64,000 nt of DNA from Streptomyces sp. NBC_00525 (GCF_036346595.1 NZ_CP107834.1:3782001-3846000); one strand, 5' to 3'; counted from the stretch's first letter, positions 1 through 7,767 are shown. The notes: generated from the sequence alone by a model not told the origin. Program-made: numbers and translations.

Positions 1-190
1 CCAGGGCCGGGACGGTGATGTCCTTGGAGTCGCGCACGTGGATGGTGTGGGGGCAGGCGGCGACCTCGACGCAGTCGCCGCCGTTCGGGCCGCTGTAGCT
101 GGACTTGGACCAGGAAAGTGCGACCTCGACGCAGTTGCCGCCCTCCGGGCCGCTGTAGCTGCTCTTGAACCACTTGAGGTCAGTGTTCAT
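1..190 (-). CDS. DUF397 domain protein (partial, runs off window)
   Basis: Only the first 63 residues are visible; the C-terminus lies beyond the window. Two copies of the DUF397 core are seen, KSSYSGPEGGNCVEVA at residues 9-24 and KSSYSGPNGGDCVEVA at 29-44, followed by the usual VRDSKD tail. DUF397 proteins are small, of unproven biochemical role, and in Streptomyces are typically encoded just after an Scr1-type regulator, whose activity they are thought to modulate. That context holds here: the ATG overlaps the TGA of the upstream regulator as ATGA, so the two are probably translationally coupled. Family assignment is secure; function is inferred from the pairing. Confidence 0.9.
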   Translation of the reverse strand, partial: MNTDLKWFKSSYSGPEGGNCVEVALSWSKSSYSGPNGGDCVEVAACPHTIHVRDSKDITVPAL

Positions 191-999
191 AGTCCTTCTA
201 CAATCCGCTCGATCAGCGCACGGGACTCTTCCAGTCCGAGAGCTTGCGTCCGCAGCATGCCATATTTGGCGAACAGTTCACCCACGTCCGACTGTTCGGT
301 GACCAGGTGGGTGCGGCCCTGGACCTCCAAGTACGCCAAGCGCCGCCAGTTGTCGGTCTCGAGCAGTACGAACGATCCGCTCAGACCGGAGTGCGTCTCC
401 CTGCGGGGCGGCATCACCTGGATGTGCACGTGCCGCAACCGGCTCACCTCAAGAATGTGCTGGAGCTGCGCCTTGTGCACATCCCGCCCCCCGATGGGGC
501 GAGTCAGCGCGCTGAGCTCCAGTACGAAACTGATGTCGGCCGGCGGCTTACGGGTCAGCAGTGCCTGCCGCGCCAGGCGTCCGACGATCAGCCGCTCGAT
601 CTCTTCGTCGTCGAGTGGCGGGCACGCTTGATTGAACACGGCACGCGCGTGGGCCTCGGTCTGCAAGAGCCCCGGTACTACGTGGCATTCGTACTCGTAC
701 CGCACCAGCGCCTTCGCCTCTTCCTCGGCGAATGGCTCGAACCACGACGCCACGCTGCTGAACGTCAGCTTCGCTGCGGCCACGATCAGTGCACCTCTGG
801 CGCAACATGCATCGTCCGCCTTCAAGACGAAGTCGCCCTTCGGGGGCCGCTGGCCCCGTTCCACCATCGCCACCTGCGACTTCGAGAAGCCGATCCGCTT
901 CCCCAAGCCCTCCTGCGAGAGGCCCGCCAGCTCGCGGAAGTGGCGTAACAGCACCCCGAACATCTCTGCGGTCCCGCCGCCAGTACTACTGGAGTGCAC
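187..999 (-). CDS. Scr1 family helix-turn-helix regulator (DUF5753)
   Basis: A 270-residue XRE-type regulator. The HTH occupies about residues 14-70 (FRELAGLSQEGLGKRIGFS, VERGQRPP) and the rest matches DUF5753 (VVPGLLQTEAHARAV, then a TRPIGG-type block), the standard Scr1/WhiJ-like architecture. I chose the GTG at 999 because a GGAGG Shine-Dalgarno sits 7 bases before it; the ATG at 963 has no good ribosome site. Leu18 is encoded by TTA (946-948), the rare codon read by bldA tRNA, so translation may be developmentally gated. The next gene is its DUF397 partner in ATGA overlap. Family certain; target genes unknown, though repeats at its own start suggest autoregulation. Confidence 0.9.
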   Translation of the reverse strand: MHSSSTGGGTAEMFGVLLRHFRELAGLSQEGLGKRIGFSKSQVAMVERGQRPPKGDFVLKADDACCARGALIVAAAKLTFSSVASWFEPFAEEEAKALVRYEYECHVVPGLLQTEAHARAVFNQACPPLDDEEIERLIVGRLARQALLTRKPPADISFVLELSALTRPIGGRDVHKAQLQHILEVSRLRHVHIQVMPPRRETHSGLSGSFVLLETDNWRRLAYLEVQGRTHLVTEQSDVGELFAKYGMLRTQALGLEESRALIERIVEGL

Positions 1000-1032
1000 A
1001 GCGCCACCTCCAAGTGCACAGTGATGCACAGA
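993..1032. promoter_or_regulatory. TGCACAG direct repeats at the Scr1 regulator start
   Basis: AGTGCACAG occurs at 993-1001 and again at 1013-1021, exactly 20 bases (about two helical turns) apart, with a third partial copy ATGCACAG at 1025-1032. Each contains the palindrome GTGCAC or a variant. The repeats overlap the start of the minus-strand regulator and lie between it and the plus-strand gene at 1081, a position suited to autoregulation of a divergent pair. This is an inference from sequence only. Confidence 0.35.
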
Positions 1033-1080
1033 TCCCTTGTGTCCCTGGTCACAGTACGTGCGGGCGCCGACGCTTTCCGT

Positions 1081-1506
1081 ATGGAACAGAAAAATTCACC
1101 GGACCTGATGCACTCCTGGATTCCCGCGAGCGGTCACGTCCTGCGTCACGCCGGCATCCACTTCGACGCCGTCCGGATCTCCGGCATCTTCGGGGAGCAA
1201 GTCGCGTACGAGATCATGCAGTTCACCGACTTCCAGGCCGGGCCGATCGTGCGGTCCCGGATCGGGATGCGGAGCATGTACTTCCTCGTGCCGCCCGGCA
1301 CCGTGAGTGCCTACCGGTGGCCGGCCGGGGCCGACGCGCTCGTGCGCAAGGGGTCGGACTTCGTCGGCGTACCCGCGCTGCACGGGCACACGTACCCCCT
1401 GGACTGGCGCTCCCGCCCGACAGTTGACGATCCGTTCGTGGAAACGAAACTGCTGTTCGAGCTGGTGAGGAAGGTGGTGGAGGACTCGATCTTTGCTGTA
1501 CGGTGA
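1081..1506 (+). CDS. Uncharacterised protein, 141 aa
   Basis: I do not recognise a named domain. The protein begins MEQKNSPDLMHSWIP and contains a central block VRISGIFGEQVAYEI followed by MYFLVPPGTVSAYRWPAGADALV. This resembles a family of short Streptomyces proteins of unknown role that share a LVPPGT segment with bifunctional primase-like proteins. No signal peptide or membrane segment is visible. The ATG lacks a strong ribosome site, so the true start could differ. It is divergent from the Scr1/DUF397 pair across about 80 bases and ends about 110 bases before the winged-helix gene. Coding is likely from GC-biased third positions; function unknown. Confidence 0.55.
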   Translation: MEQKNSPDLMHSWIPASGHVLRHAGIHFDAVRISGIFGEQVAYEIMQFTDFQAGPIVRSRIGMRSMYFLVPPGTVSAYRWPAGADALVRKGSDFVGVPALHGHTYPLDWRSRPTVDDPFVETKLLFELVRKVVEDSIFAVR

Positions 1507-1613
1507 TTGCGTAATTACGCTCCGTGTGCACGGCACACGGAGCGGCCCCCGGCGGTGCAGCAACACCGGACCGAGGGCCTTCACCCATCGATGGATCAGG
1601 AGGATCCACCGAG

Positions 1614-2684
1614 ATGCTTTGGCATGCTATCGCGCCTTCGTACGGTTATGTGAAGGCCACGCACGAAGTCGTGCGTCATCCGCAGCTCAACAGCGACGCG
1701 AAGATTCTCATCACGTACGTGCAAGGGCTCCCGCAGAGCGGCCTCACCGGCATGGCGTTGAGCGATCACGCGAAGAAGCTGGGGATCAAGGGCCGCGCGT
1801 ACCAGAAGGCCAAGGGCCAGCTCAAGGACGTGGGGTTCGTCCACGAGTGGCGGCGGCAGGGCGAGGGCGGGCTGTGGGTGACGGACCAACTGTTCTCCAA
1901 CGTCCCGCTCTCGGACGACGACGCGCGGCGGCTGCGGGACGCGAACGCGCAGGCGGAACCGAGTGATCGGACACCGGCGGGCGGTCAACCGCGTACCCGG
2001 TCGGTCGGTGGTTATCCACCAGAGGTGGAAGAAGAACGTGAGAAGAACTCTCCCCACCCACCCTCCAAGGCCGAGGCGCCCGAACCGCCGAGGCGACCGG
2101 AGCGACCGCAACGACCGCCTGCGAAGGGGCCCGCCGCTCCGGTGGAGCCGGAAGTCATCGCCGCCGAGCGGGTGTTGCTCTCGCTGCGGCATGTGAACCC
2201 GCAGCTCCACTTGGGCGTACGCGAGGCACGCGGCCTCGCCGAATCGGCGGCCGACTGGCTGCGACGCGGCGTCAAGGCGGCGGAGCTGCGGCTCGCGCTG
2301 GTGAGTGAACTACCGGCGGACGGGGTCCGTTCGGCGGTAGGGTTCCTGCGTCATCGGCTCGTACACAAGCTGCCGGAGGAACCGGCGTACGCGCCCGAGG
2401 TGCGGCCGTGCGTGCCGTGCGAGGGCGAAGGGCCGGAGCATGTGTTCCGCCCCCACGCGGACGAGACGTTGTGCGGGCCGTGCGCGCAGAAGGCGGCCTG
2501 GGAGAAGCACAACGCGAAGTGGGCGCCTGCGCGGGCGGACGAGAATGCCGAGGACGCCGAAGAACCGGAACGCCTTTCCTGGCGGGAGCGGGTCGCGGCG
2601 GTCCTGGAGAAGGATTCCGACGAACGGCGAGAGGTACGGCCGTTCGGCGGTGTGGCGGTTCCACCGCGAACGCGGTGGAGCTAG
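1614..2684 (+). CDS. Winged-helix domain protein with C-terminal zinc-binding motif
   Basis: A 356-residue protein. The start is fixed by AGGAGGA at 1598-1604, 9 bases before the ATG. Residues about 15-75 (LNSDAKILITYVQGLP, ALSDHAKKLGIKGRAYQKAK, LKDVGFV) look like the winged-helix domain of Streptomyces HTH proteins related to replication initiators. A Pro/Glu/Arg-rich linker follows (about 105-180), then a helical region and a probable zinc site CVPC (266-269) ... CGPC (287-290). Such proteins are common in Streptomyces, often near Scr1 regulators or mobile DNA; whether they regulate transcription or plasmid-like replication is unknown. Next comes a TetR gene 39 bases downstream. Confidence 0.7.
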   Translation: MLWHAIAPSYGYVKATHEVVRHPQLNSDAKILITYVQGLPQSGLTGMALSDHAKKLGIKGRAYQKAKGQLKDVGFVHEWRRQGEGGLWVTDQLFSNVPLSDDDARRLRDANAQAEPSDRTPAGGQPRTRSVGGYPPEVEEEREKNSPHPPSKAEAPEPPRRPERPQRPPAKGPAAPVEPEVIAAERVLLSLRHVNPQLHLGVREARGLAESAADWLRRGVKAAELRLALVSELPADGVRSAVGFLRHRLVHKLPEEPAYAPEVRPCVPCEGEGPEHVFRPHADETLCGPCAQKAAWEKHNAKWAPARADENAEDAEEPERLSWRERVAAVLEKDSDERREVRPFGGVAVPPRTRWS

Positions 2685-2723
2685 CAGAGTGGGCGCGGGG
2701 GCCGGACGGTCTGAGGAGGACCC

Positions 2724-3422
2724 GTGGTGGATGCCGTGGTGGAACTTTGGGACGGCGTACGAGCGGTGCGCGACCCCGCGCAGTGCCGCGCGCGACTCAT
2801 GACGGCCGGGCGGACGTTGTTCGCCGTGTACGGCTACGTACACACCTCCGTCAAGGACCTGTGCGCTGCCGCGCAGGTGGAAGTACGCGACTTCCAGCGT
2901 GAGTTCGAATCGCGCGAGGCGCTGCTCACCGACCTGTACGACGAGGTCGCGATGGCCGGAATGCAGGCGTCGCAGGCGGAGTTGTCGGCGAAGGGCATGG
3001 ACACGTGTCCGACCGAGGAGCGGGTGTACCGGCTGTTCGACGCGTACGTGAAGGCCGTGACGCGTGAGCCGCACGCGGCGCGGGTGGCGTTCGTGGAGGT
3101 GCTGGGCGTCAGCCCGGCGATGGACGAGCACCTGACGATGTGGCGCTCCGTGTGGACGGAGTTCCTGTCCCACGAGGCGGAGCGCGCCCGGGGGCGCGGG
3201 CACGCGGTGGACGGGGACCTCGCGGTCGTCGTCAAGGTACTCACCCGTTCGGTGGACGAGCTGCTCGCCCACCACGGGCGGCGGCCCCGCCAGATGCCGC
3301 CCCGGCTGCTGACGAGCGAGCTGACGCGGCTGTCGATGGCGATGATCGGTCCGGCGGAGCCGGGTTCGGTGGGGGCGGTGGGCTCGGTGGGCTCGGCAGG
3401 GGCAGCGGGCTCGGCGGGGTGA
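2724..3422 (+). CDS. TetR/AcrR family transcriptional regulator
   Basis: A 232-residue regulator with an N-terminal TetR HTH (about residues 22-70: ARLMTAGRTLFAVYGYVHTSVKDLC, then VRDFQREFESREALLTDLYDEV) and a helical ligand-binding domain. The GTG start has GAGGAGGA at 2713-2720; a second in-frame GTG at 2727 is an alternative. The last 20 residues are low-complexity Gly/Ser/Ala/Val encoded by imperfect GGGCTCGG-type repeats and are probably disordered. No adjacent enzyme or pump suggests a target. It is codirectional with the XRE-cupin regulator that begins 55 bases downstream from its own promoter. Confidence 0.85.
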   Translation: MVDAVVELWDGVRAVRDPAQCRARLMTAGRTLFAVYGYVHTSVKDLCAAAQVEVRDFQREFESREALLTDLYDEVAMAGMQASQAELSAKGMDTCPTEERVYRLFDAYVKAVTREPHAARVAFVEVLGVSPAMDEHLTMWRSVWTEFLSHEAERARGRGHAVDGDLAVVVKVLTRSVDELLAHHGRRPRQMPPRLLTSELTRLSMAMIGPAEPGSVGAVGSVGSAGAAGSAG

Positions 3423-3441
3423 GGCTTCCCGTGGCGTCCGG

Positions 3442-3469
3442 TTGACAAACCCGCTTGCCAGGTCGGCAA
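3442..3469. promoter_or_regulatory. Promoter-like site with TTGCC-N5-GGCAA inverted repeat
   Basis: A consensus -35-like TTGACA at 3442-3447 is followed by a perfect inverted repeat TTGCC-aggtc-GGCAA (3455-3469), which would cover the spacer and -10 region, 8 bases before the ATG of the XRE-cupin gene. XRE-cupin repressors are commonly autoregulated, so this is a candidate autoregulatory operator. The -10 is poor and the transcription start is not determined. Confidence 0.45.
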
Positions 3470-3477
3470 ATGGAGTC

Positions 3478-4143
3478 ATGGCGGACGATGAACGGAACGG
3501 GTCCGGGCGCGGTGCGGCGGGCTCCGGGGACGGCTCGATGCGGGACGACGAGCTGACGGCCGTCCTCACGGGCGTCGGGCCCCGGCTGCGGGCCCTGCGC
3601 ACCGAGCGCGGGACGACGCTGACACAGCTCAGCGAGCTGACCGGGATCTCCCTGAGCACCCTCTCCCGCCTGGAATCGGGCGGCCGCAAACCGACCCTCG
3701 AACTGCTGCTGCCCCTGGCCAAGGCGTACGGGGTCCAGCTGGACGAACTCGTCGGCGCGCCGGAGACGGGCGACCCACGGGTCACGTTCCGCCCGTTCAA
3801 GCGCCACGGGATGACCTTCGTCCCGCTCACCCGCCACTTGGGCGGCGTCAACGCGTACAAGCAGGTCATGCCGGGCGCGACCGGCCCGTCCGGCCCCGTC
3901 GAGCAACGCGTGCACGAGGGCTACGAGTGGCTGTACGTCCTCTCCGGCCGGCTCCGCCTCGTCCTGGGCGACCACGACCTGGTCCTCACGGCGGGCGAGG
4001 CAGCCGAGTTCGACACCCACACCCCCCACTGGTGGGGCCCGGCCGGCCCGGACCCGGTGGAGTTCCTGAGCCTGTTCGGCCCCCAGGGCGAGCGGATGCA
4101 CGTACGCGCGAAGCCGGGCGGCCGGGGGGCGGGGGAGGCGTGA
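3478..4143 (+). CDS. XRE family regulator with cupin domain
   Basis: A 221-residue protein with an N-terminal HTH_3 (about residues 35-95: LRALRTERGTTLTQLSELTGISLS, LSRLESGGRKP) and a C-terminal cupin_2 fold (about 130-205: VHEGYEWLYVLSGRLRLVLGD, then FDTHTPHWWG). This two-domain layout is typical of repressors that sense a small ligand through the cupin barrel. A possible upstream start at 3442 would place the TTGACA promoter box inside the gene, so the ATG at 3478 is preferred. The effector is unknown and no obvious target gene adjoins it except itself. Confidence 0.88.
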   Translation: MADDERNGSGRGAAGSGDGSMRDDELTAVLTGVGPRLRALRTERGTTLTQLSELTGISLSTLSRLESGGRKPTLELLLPLAKAYGVQLDELVGAPETGDPRVTFRPFKRHGMTFVPLTRHLGGVNAYKQVMPGATGPSGPVEQRVHEGYEWLYVLSGRLRLVLGDHDLVLTAGEAAEFDTHTPHWWGPAGPDPVEFLSLFGPQGERMHVRAKPGGRGAGEA

Positions 4144-4176
4144 GCCGGATGTTGGTTCGGGGGGTGAGGTGGGCGC

Positions 4177-4914
4177 GTGACGTTGACTGCGGGGGCGCAC
4201 TGTGAAACCGACGTGCCGAGCTATCGGGTGGTCCTGGCGGAGACCGACTGGGGTTCGCTCGAAACGCCTTTCGGGAACGGCGCGTGCCTGCCTGGGGTTC
4301 TGGCCCGGCTGCTGGAGCCCGACGCCAGGGCGCAGGTGGCCGCGTTGTCGGAGCTGGGCGAGCTGGTCGGCCACCAGAACAGCGTCTACGAAGCCACCGC
4401 GCCCGTGGCCACGTTCGTCGCCGGCATCCTCGCGCACCCGGCAGCCGCGAATCGTCGGCCGTACCGCGCCGTGCCCGTCCGCGCGGCGATGCTGAACTGG
4501 CTGGCCTCAACGGTCTACGACGCATCGGACGAGGCCGTCGACCGCATCGCGCGGTACTGCCCCGGCTTCCTCGTCACCGGCACCCCACGGGCGGCCCTCC
4601 GGGACCTGCGCCCTGTGCTCTACCGAGCCGTCGAGCCGTACCTGCGGGACGGCGACGAGGACGTGCGCGAAGCCGCGGGCCTCGCCGCGCTCCTCCTCGC
4701 CGAGCACCCCGGACTCGCGCGCCACCGCGAGCACCTCGCCGTACACGCCCACCACATCCTGGACACCAGCAACGACCCCCACTCCCGGCGCGTCGCCCGG
4801 CAGGCCCTCACAGCGTGGGGCCACGACGTCACCCCCATCGAGCCCGAGCAGGACGACCCCTCGGCCTGGGGCCCCCACAGCGACGGCCACGGCGACCTCA
4901 ATCCCCCGTTCTGA
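4177..4914 (+). CDS. HEAT-repeat-like hypothetical protein, 245 aa
   Basis: Predicted all-helical. Repeated segments such as ARAQVAALSELGELVGHQ, LRPVLYRAVEPYLRDGDEDVREAAGLAALLL and HSRRVARQALTAWG have the spacing of HEAT/ARM-like repeats, and the segment DGDEDVREAAG is a classic HEAT turn. Related proteins in Streptomyces are annotated only as HEAT repeat or hypothetical proteins; a scaffold role is possible but unproven. The GTG at 4177 has no clear Shine-Dalgarno and the in-frame GTG at 4213 is an equally good start. It follows the XRE-cupin gene after 33 bases and precedes a VOC gene. Confidence 0.65.
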   Translation: MTLTAGAHCETDVPSYRVVLAETDWGSLETPFGNGACLPGVLARLLEPDARAQVAALSELGELVGHQNSVYEATAPVATFVAGILAHPAAANRRPYRAVPVRAAMLNWLASTVYDASDEAVDRIARYCPGFLVTGTPRAALRDLRPVLYRAVEPYLRDGDEDVREAAGLAALLLAEHPGLARHREHLAVHAHHILDTSNDPHSRRVARQALTAWGHDVTPIEPEQDDPSAWGPHSDGHGDLNPPF

Positions 4915-4972
4915 CCGCCGACGACCGCGCTGGGGTGGCAAGGTCGCGCGCCTCGCGGGCAGGATCGGGGGC

Positions 4973-5368
4973 ATGGTTGCCCGCCTCGGACTCGTCGCCC
5001 TCGTCGTGCGTGACTACGACGAAGCCATCGCCTTCTACCGGGACGCGCTCGGGTTCGAGCTGCTGGAGGACACCCGGATCGACGCGGAGAAGCGCTGGGT
5101 GGTCGTCGCGCCGCCCGGTGCGCGGGAGACCGCGCTGCTGCTGGCGAAGGCCGCGGGGGACGCGCGGGGGGCGCGGGTCGGGGATCAGACTGGTGGCCGG
5201 GTCGGCTGGTTCCTGTACACGGACGCGTTCGACCGGGACTACGCACGGATGCGTGCGGCCGGGGTTGTTTTCGAGGAGCCGCCCCGCCACGAACCGTACG
5301 GAACGGTGGCCGTCTTCCAAGACCTGTACGGCAACCGCTGGGACCTGCTCCAGCCGCGTACGTCGTGA
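4973..5368 (+). CDS. VOC family (glyoxalase/bleomycin-resistance fold) protein
   Basis: A 131-residue single-domain VOC protein. It opens with LGLVALVVRDYDEAIAFYRDALGFEL, the hallmark first beta-alpha-beta unit, and ends with VFQDLYGNRWDLLQP, the typical closing strand containing the Glu/Asp-rich YGN motif. Members bind divalent metal for isomerase, lyase or dioxygenase chemistry, or act as drug-binding resistance proteins; substrate cannot be told from sequence. Length is normal for the family. It seems to be a single-gene unit. Confidence 0.88.
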   Translation: MVARLGLVALVVRDYDEAIAFYRDALGFELLEDTRIDAEKRWVVVAPPGARETALLLAKAAGDARGARVGDQTGGRVGWFLYTDAFDRDYARMRAAGVVFEEPPRHEPYGTVAVFQDLYGNRWDLLQPRTS

Positions 5369-5482
5369 GCCCGCCGCTCCTCGTGTCGGGCCCTCATGGC
5401 CGGTGTGCCTCTTGACACCTCTGCGAGGTGAGGGCGACGCTCGTGCAAGTTGGCGTAAGTCCCATCGACACCGGAGGCAGTC

Positions 5483-5740
5483 ATGGCATTACGGTTCATC
5501 GGGATTGATCCAGACACCGGGCAGCAAGGTTCGCCCACCGTGTGGGTGGACGAGGAGAAGGCCGAGCTGGTGCTTCAGGGCTGGAAGCCGGACAAGCGTC
5601 TGGAGGCCGAGTGCGCGGCGTTCGAGGCTCCTGGGCACGTTGCGGGCATCCCGCTGCACGAAGCCGTGATTCGGATTCCGGCCCGTATGGTGCCGATGCT
5701 CAGGGAGGCGTGCGATGTCGCAGAACGAGCCGGGCTTTGA
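5483..5740 (+). CDS. Small hypothetical protein preceding DUF6879
   Basis: An 85-residue protein with a good ribosome site (GGAGG at 5473-5477, 5 bases before the ATG). It starts MALRFIGIDPDTGQQGSPTV and has no domain I recognise. Its 3' end overlaps the DUF6879 gene by 26 bases in another frame, which implies cotranscription and translational coupling. Position as first gene of a small protein - DUF6879 - Scr1 regulator cassette suggests it belongs with that signalling unit, in the place that a DUF397 protein takes in other clusters, but it lacks the DUF397 SSYSG motif. Confidence 0.65.
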   Translation: MALRFIGIDPDTGQQGSPTVWVDEEKAELVLQGWKPDKRLEAECAAFEAPGHVAGIPLHEAVIRIPARMVPMLREACDVAERAGL

Positions 5741-6245
5741 CGAACTGCTGGCCGCGGCCAAGCACTCGGCCGTCCACCTGGAGCTGCGCGACTCGTACGG
5801 CGTGGGCGACGAGGCCGCCGACTTCGAGACCTGGAAGCGTACGGGCCGGCGCGACATCGACCCGGCGTCCGAGTACTGGAGGCCGTGGGTGGCGTTGGTT
5901 CGCGACACCGTGGCCCGAGGCGTGATCGTTCGTCGCGCACGCGTTGTATCGGAGCCGGTAACGGACTACATCCGGTACGAGCACGCCGGCACCCCGGTCA
6001 ACCTCCACGCCGGGGAGCAGGTGCGCTGGCTGCCCAGGCGCCGGGCTTCCGGCATCGCGCTTCCCGGAAACGACTGCTGGGTGTTCGACGGGGAGATCGC
6101 GCTCTTCAATCACTTCTCCGGCGACGGGGACTGGTCCGAGCCCGGCTGGGAGGTTCGGTCCGAGCCGGCCGTGGTACAGCTGGCCTCGGCCGCGTTCGAG
6201 GCGGTCTGGGAGCATGGCATCCCGCACGAGAAGTTCACGGTCTGA
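5715..6245 (+). CDS. DUF6879 family protein
   Basis: A 176-residue protein matching DUF6879, a family common in Streptomyces next to Scr1-type HTH regulators. Recognisable features are the FETWKRTGRRDIDPAS segment, RRARVVSEPVTDYIRYEH, and a terminal HEKFTV. The ATG is preceded by CAGGGAGG at 5701-5708. It overlaps the small upstream gene and is followed 26 bases later by the HTH gene, so all three form an operon. Biochemical function is not known; association with Scr1 regulators suggests a partner or modulator role. Confidence 0.82.
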   Translation: MSQNEPGFDELLAAAKHSAVHLELRDSYGVGDEAADFETWKRTGRRDIDPASEYWRPWVALVRDTVARGVIVRRARVVSEPVTDYIRYEHAGTPVNLHAGEQVRWLPRRRASGIALPGNDCWVFDGEIALFNHFSGDGDWSEPGWEVRSEPAVVQLASAAFEAVWEHGIPHEKFTV

Positions 6246-6271
6246 CCCGACGGAGAACGAAGAGCCCACCC

Positions 6272-7120
6272 ATGTCCGCGTCCCCGTCGTCCAGTGCCCA
6301 GGCCGCCCGCGAGGCCATCGCCTCCCGTCTCGGGGATCTCCGGAAAGACGCGGAGCTGACCGGGCACGAGCTGGCCCTTCGGTGCGGTTGGAGCCCCGCG
6401 AAGTCGTCCCGCATCGAACGGGCCAGAACTCCTGCGTCGGCCGCAGACATCCGCGCCTGGTGCAAGGCGTGCGGCGCGGAGGACCAGACGGACGATCTGA
6501 TCGCGGCGAACCGTCAAGCCGATCAGATGTACGTCCACTGGCAAAAGCTGCACCGGCACGGGATGCGGCGGGCGCAGGAGGAGGTCGCCCCTCTCTACGA
6601 ACAGACCCGCCACTTCCGCGTGTACTGCTCGAACGTCGTACCGGGCATACTCCAGACCGAGGCGTACGCGGAGGCTCTGCTTTCGACCATTGCCGCCTTC
6701 CAGGACACCCCCGACGACTCGCCGGCCGCGGCGGCCTCCCGGATCGAGCGCTCTCGCGTGCTCCATGACGGAAACCGTCGCTTCGCCCTCCTGCTGGAGG
6801 AGGCGGTGCTCCGCTATCGCATCGGTGACGCTCCCGCGATGGCCGGACAGCTCGGCTACCTGCTCGCTGTCATGGCGCTTCCCAACGTGAGCCTCGGGGT
6901 CATCCCTTTCACCGCCCGGCGGCGTGTCTGGCCCCTGGAAGCCTTCTATGTCTTCGACGACCGCCGAGCGAGCGTCGAACTGCTCACGGCCGCGGTGAAC
7001 GTCAAGGCGCCCAGTGAGGTCGCGACGTACGCCAAGGCGTTCCACGAACTGTCCAAGCTGGCGGTCTACGGTGCATCCGCCCGGACTCTGATCTCGGACG
7101 CGATCACGTCCATCGAGTAG
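6272..7120 (+). CDS. Scr1 family helix-turn-helix regulator (DUF5753)
   Basis: A 282-residue XRE-type regulator: HTH at about residues 15-70 (RLGDLRKDAELTGHELALRCGWS, SRIERARTPAS) and DUF5753 from about 100 onward (VVPGILQTEAYAEALL, LPNVSLGVIPF, VELLTAAVNV). Length and order match the family. The ATG at 6272 is chosen because it directly precedes the conserved HTH region; the frame is open much further upstream but overlaps DUF6879. It is the last gene of the three-gene cassette. Unlike the other two Scr1 regulators in this window I see no TTA codon here. Confidence 0.9.
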   Translation: MSASPSSSAQAAREAIASRLGDLRKDAELTGHELALRCGWSPAKSSRIERARTPASAADIRAWCKACGAEDQTDDLIAANRQADQMYVHWQKLHRHGMRRAQEEVAPLYEQTRHFRVYCSNVVPGILQTEAYAEALLSTIAAFQDTPDDSPAAAASRIERSRVLHDGNRRFALLLEEAVLRYRIGDAPAMAGQLGYLLAVMALPNVSLGVIPFTARRRVWPLEAFYVFDDRRASVELLTAAVNVKAPSEVATYAKAFHELSKLAVYGASARTLISDAITSIE

Positions 7121-7254
7121 TTCGCGTGCAAGCTTGTGCAAGACGATGGCTCGTTCCACTCCCCGCTTTCTAAGGTCGTTCCACCGGCCTCGGAAGCGAT
7201 TCCGACGGCCCGCTGTGTCGCCGGCCATCGACCGTCGAGAGAGGGAGTCTCACT

Positions 7255-7695
7255 GTGACAACCATGCTGGAATCCCCCGTCGTCCTACGGCACGGACGGG
7301 ACCTCGTCAGTCCCGAGCTCTTCGAGAAGGTGTCGGAGTTCTGTGCGGAGGAGTACGGGCACGAACTGCCCACTGCCCGCCGGATCGTGGACCAGGCCCT
7401 TGCCTTCCTCAAGGTGATGGGTGACAACCGCGCGTTCGACATGACCCCGTCGGAGGCCGTGGACCCGGGTTGGCACTCGTTCGTGCTCCACACTCAGGCG
7501 TACGCCGCCTGGTGCGACGAGCAGTTCGGGTTCTTCCTCGGACACGAGCCCAAGGCCACCGTCCGCACCCGTCCGTTGGTCGGTTCAGTGGTGGACCGGG
7601 TCAGGGCCGCCGGGTTCCACGTGGACGATCGGCTGTGGGGCACTGCGAAAACCTGCAACGCGCCCGCATGCTGCGGTGACGGCGACGGCTGCTGA
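7255..7695 (+). CDS. GRDP-like domain protein with C-terminal cysteine cluster
   Basis: A 146-residue protein starting at GTG with GAGGGAG 7 bases upstream. Residues 70-100 (VDPGWHSFVLHT, AYAAWCDEQFGFFLGHEP) resemble the core of glycine-rich domain-containing protein-like (GRDP-like) domains, in which a D-x-x-W-H-x-F motif precedes a Tyr/Phe-rich helix. The C-terminus is striking: CNAPACCGDGDGC gives Cys134, Cys139, Cys140 and Cys146 in the last 13 residues, a likely metal site or a modified tail. It is monocistronic, ending at a strong hairpin (7712-7750). Domain assignment is moderately sure; function unknown. Confidence 0.7.
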   Translation: MTTMLESPVVLRHGRDLVSPELFEKVSEFCAEEYGHELPTARRIVDQALAFLKVMGDNRAFDMTPSEAVDPGWHSFVLHTQAYAAWCDEQFGFFLGHEPKATVRTRPLVGSVVDRVRAAGFHVDDRLWGTAKTCNAPACCGDGDGC

Positions 7696-7711
7696 TCCAC
7701 TCCCACTCAAC

Positions 7712-7750
7712 GTGGCCGTCCGGGCATGGCTGAGACACCCGGACGGCCAC
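7712..7750 (+). terminator. Hairpin terminator after the GRDP-like gene
   Basis: Perfect 13-bp inverted repeat GTGGCCGTCCGGG (7712-7724) / CCCGGACGGCCAC (7738-7750) with a 13-base loop, 17 bases after the stop codon. No T-run follows, which is usual for Streptomyces terminators. It argues against starting the next gene at the ATG at 7726, which lies within the loop. Confidence 0.75.
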
Positions 7751-7767
7751 AGCCAGGAGTTCCCGAG

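Noticed and set aside
7726..7767. Upstream ATG as start of the unknown gene ending at 8217
   Set aside because: It lies within the loop of a 13-bp terminator hairpin and lacks a ribosome site; the ATG at 7768 has AGGAG.
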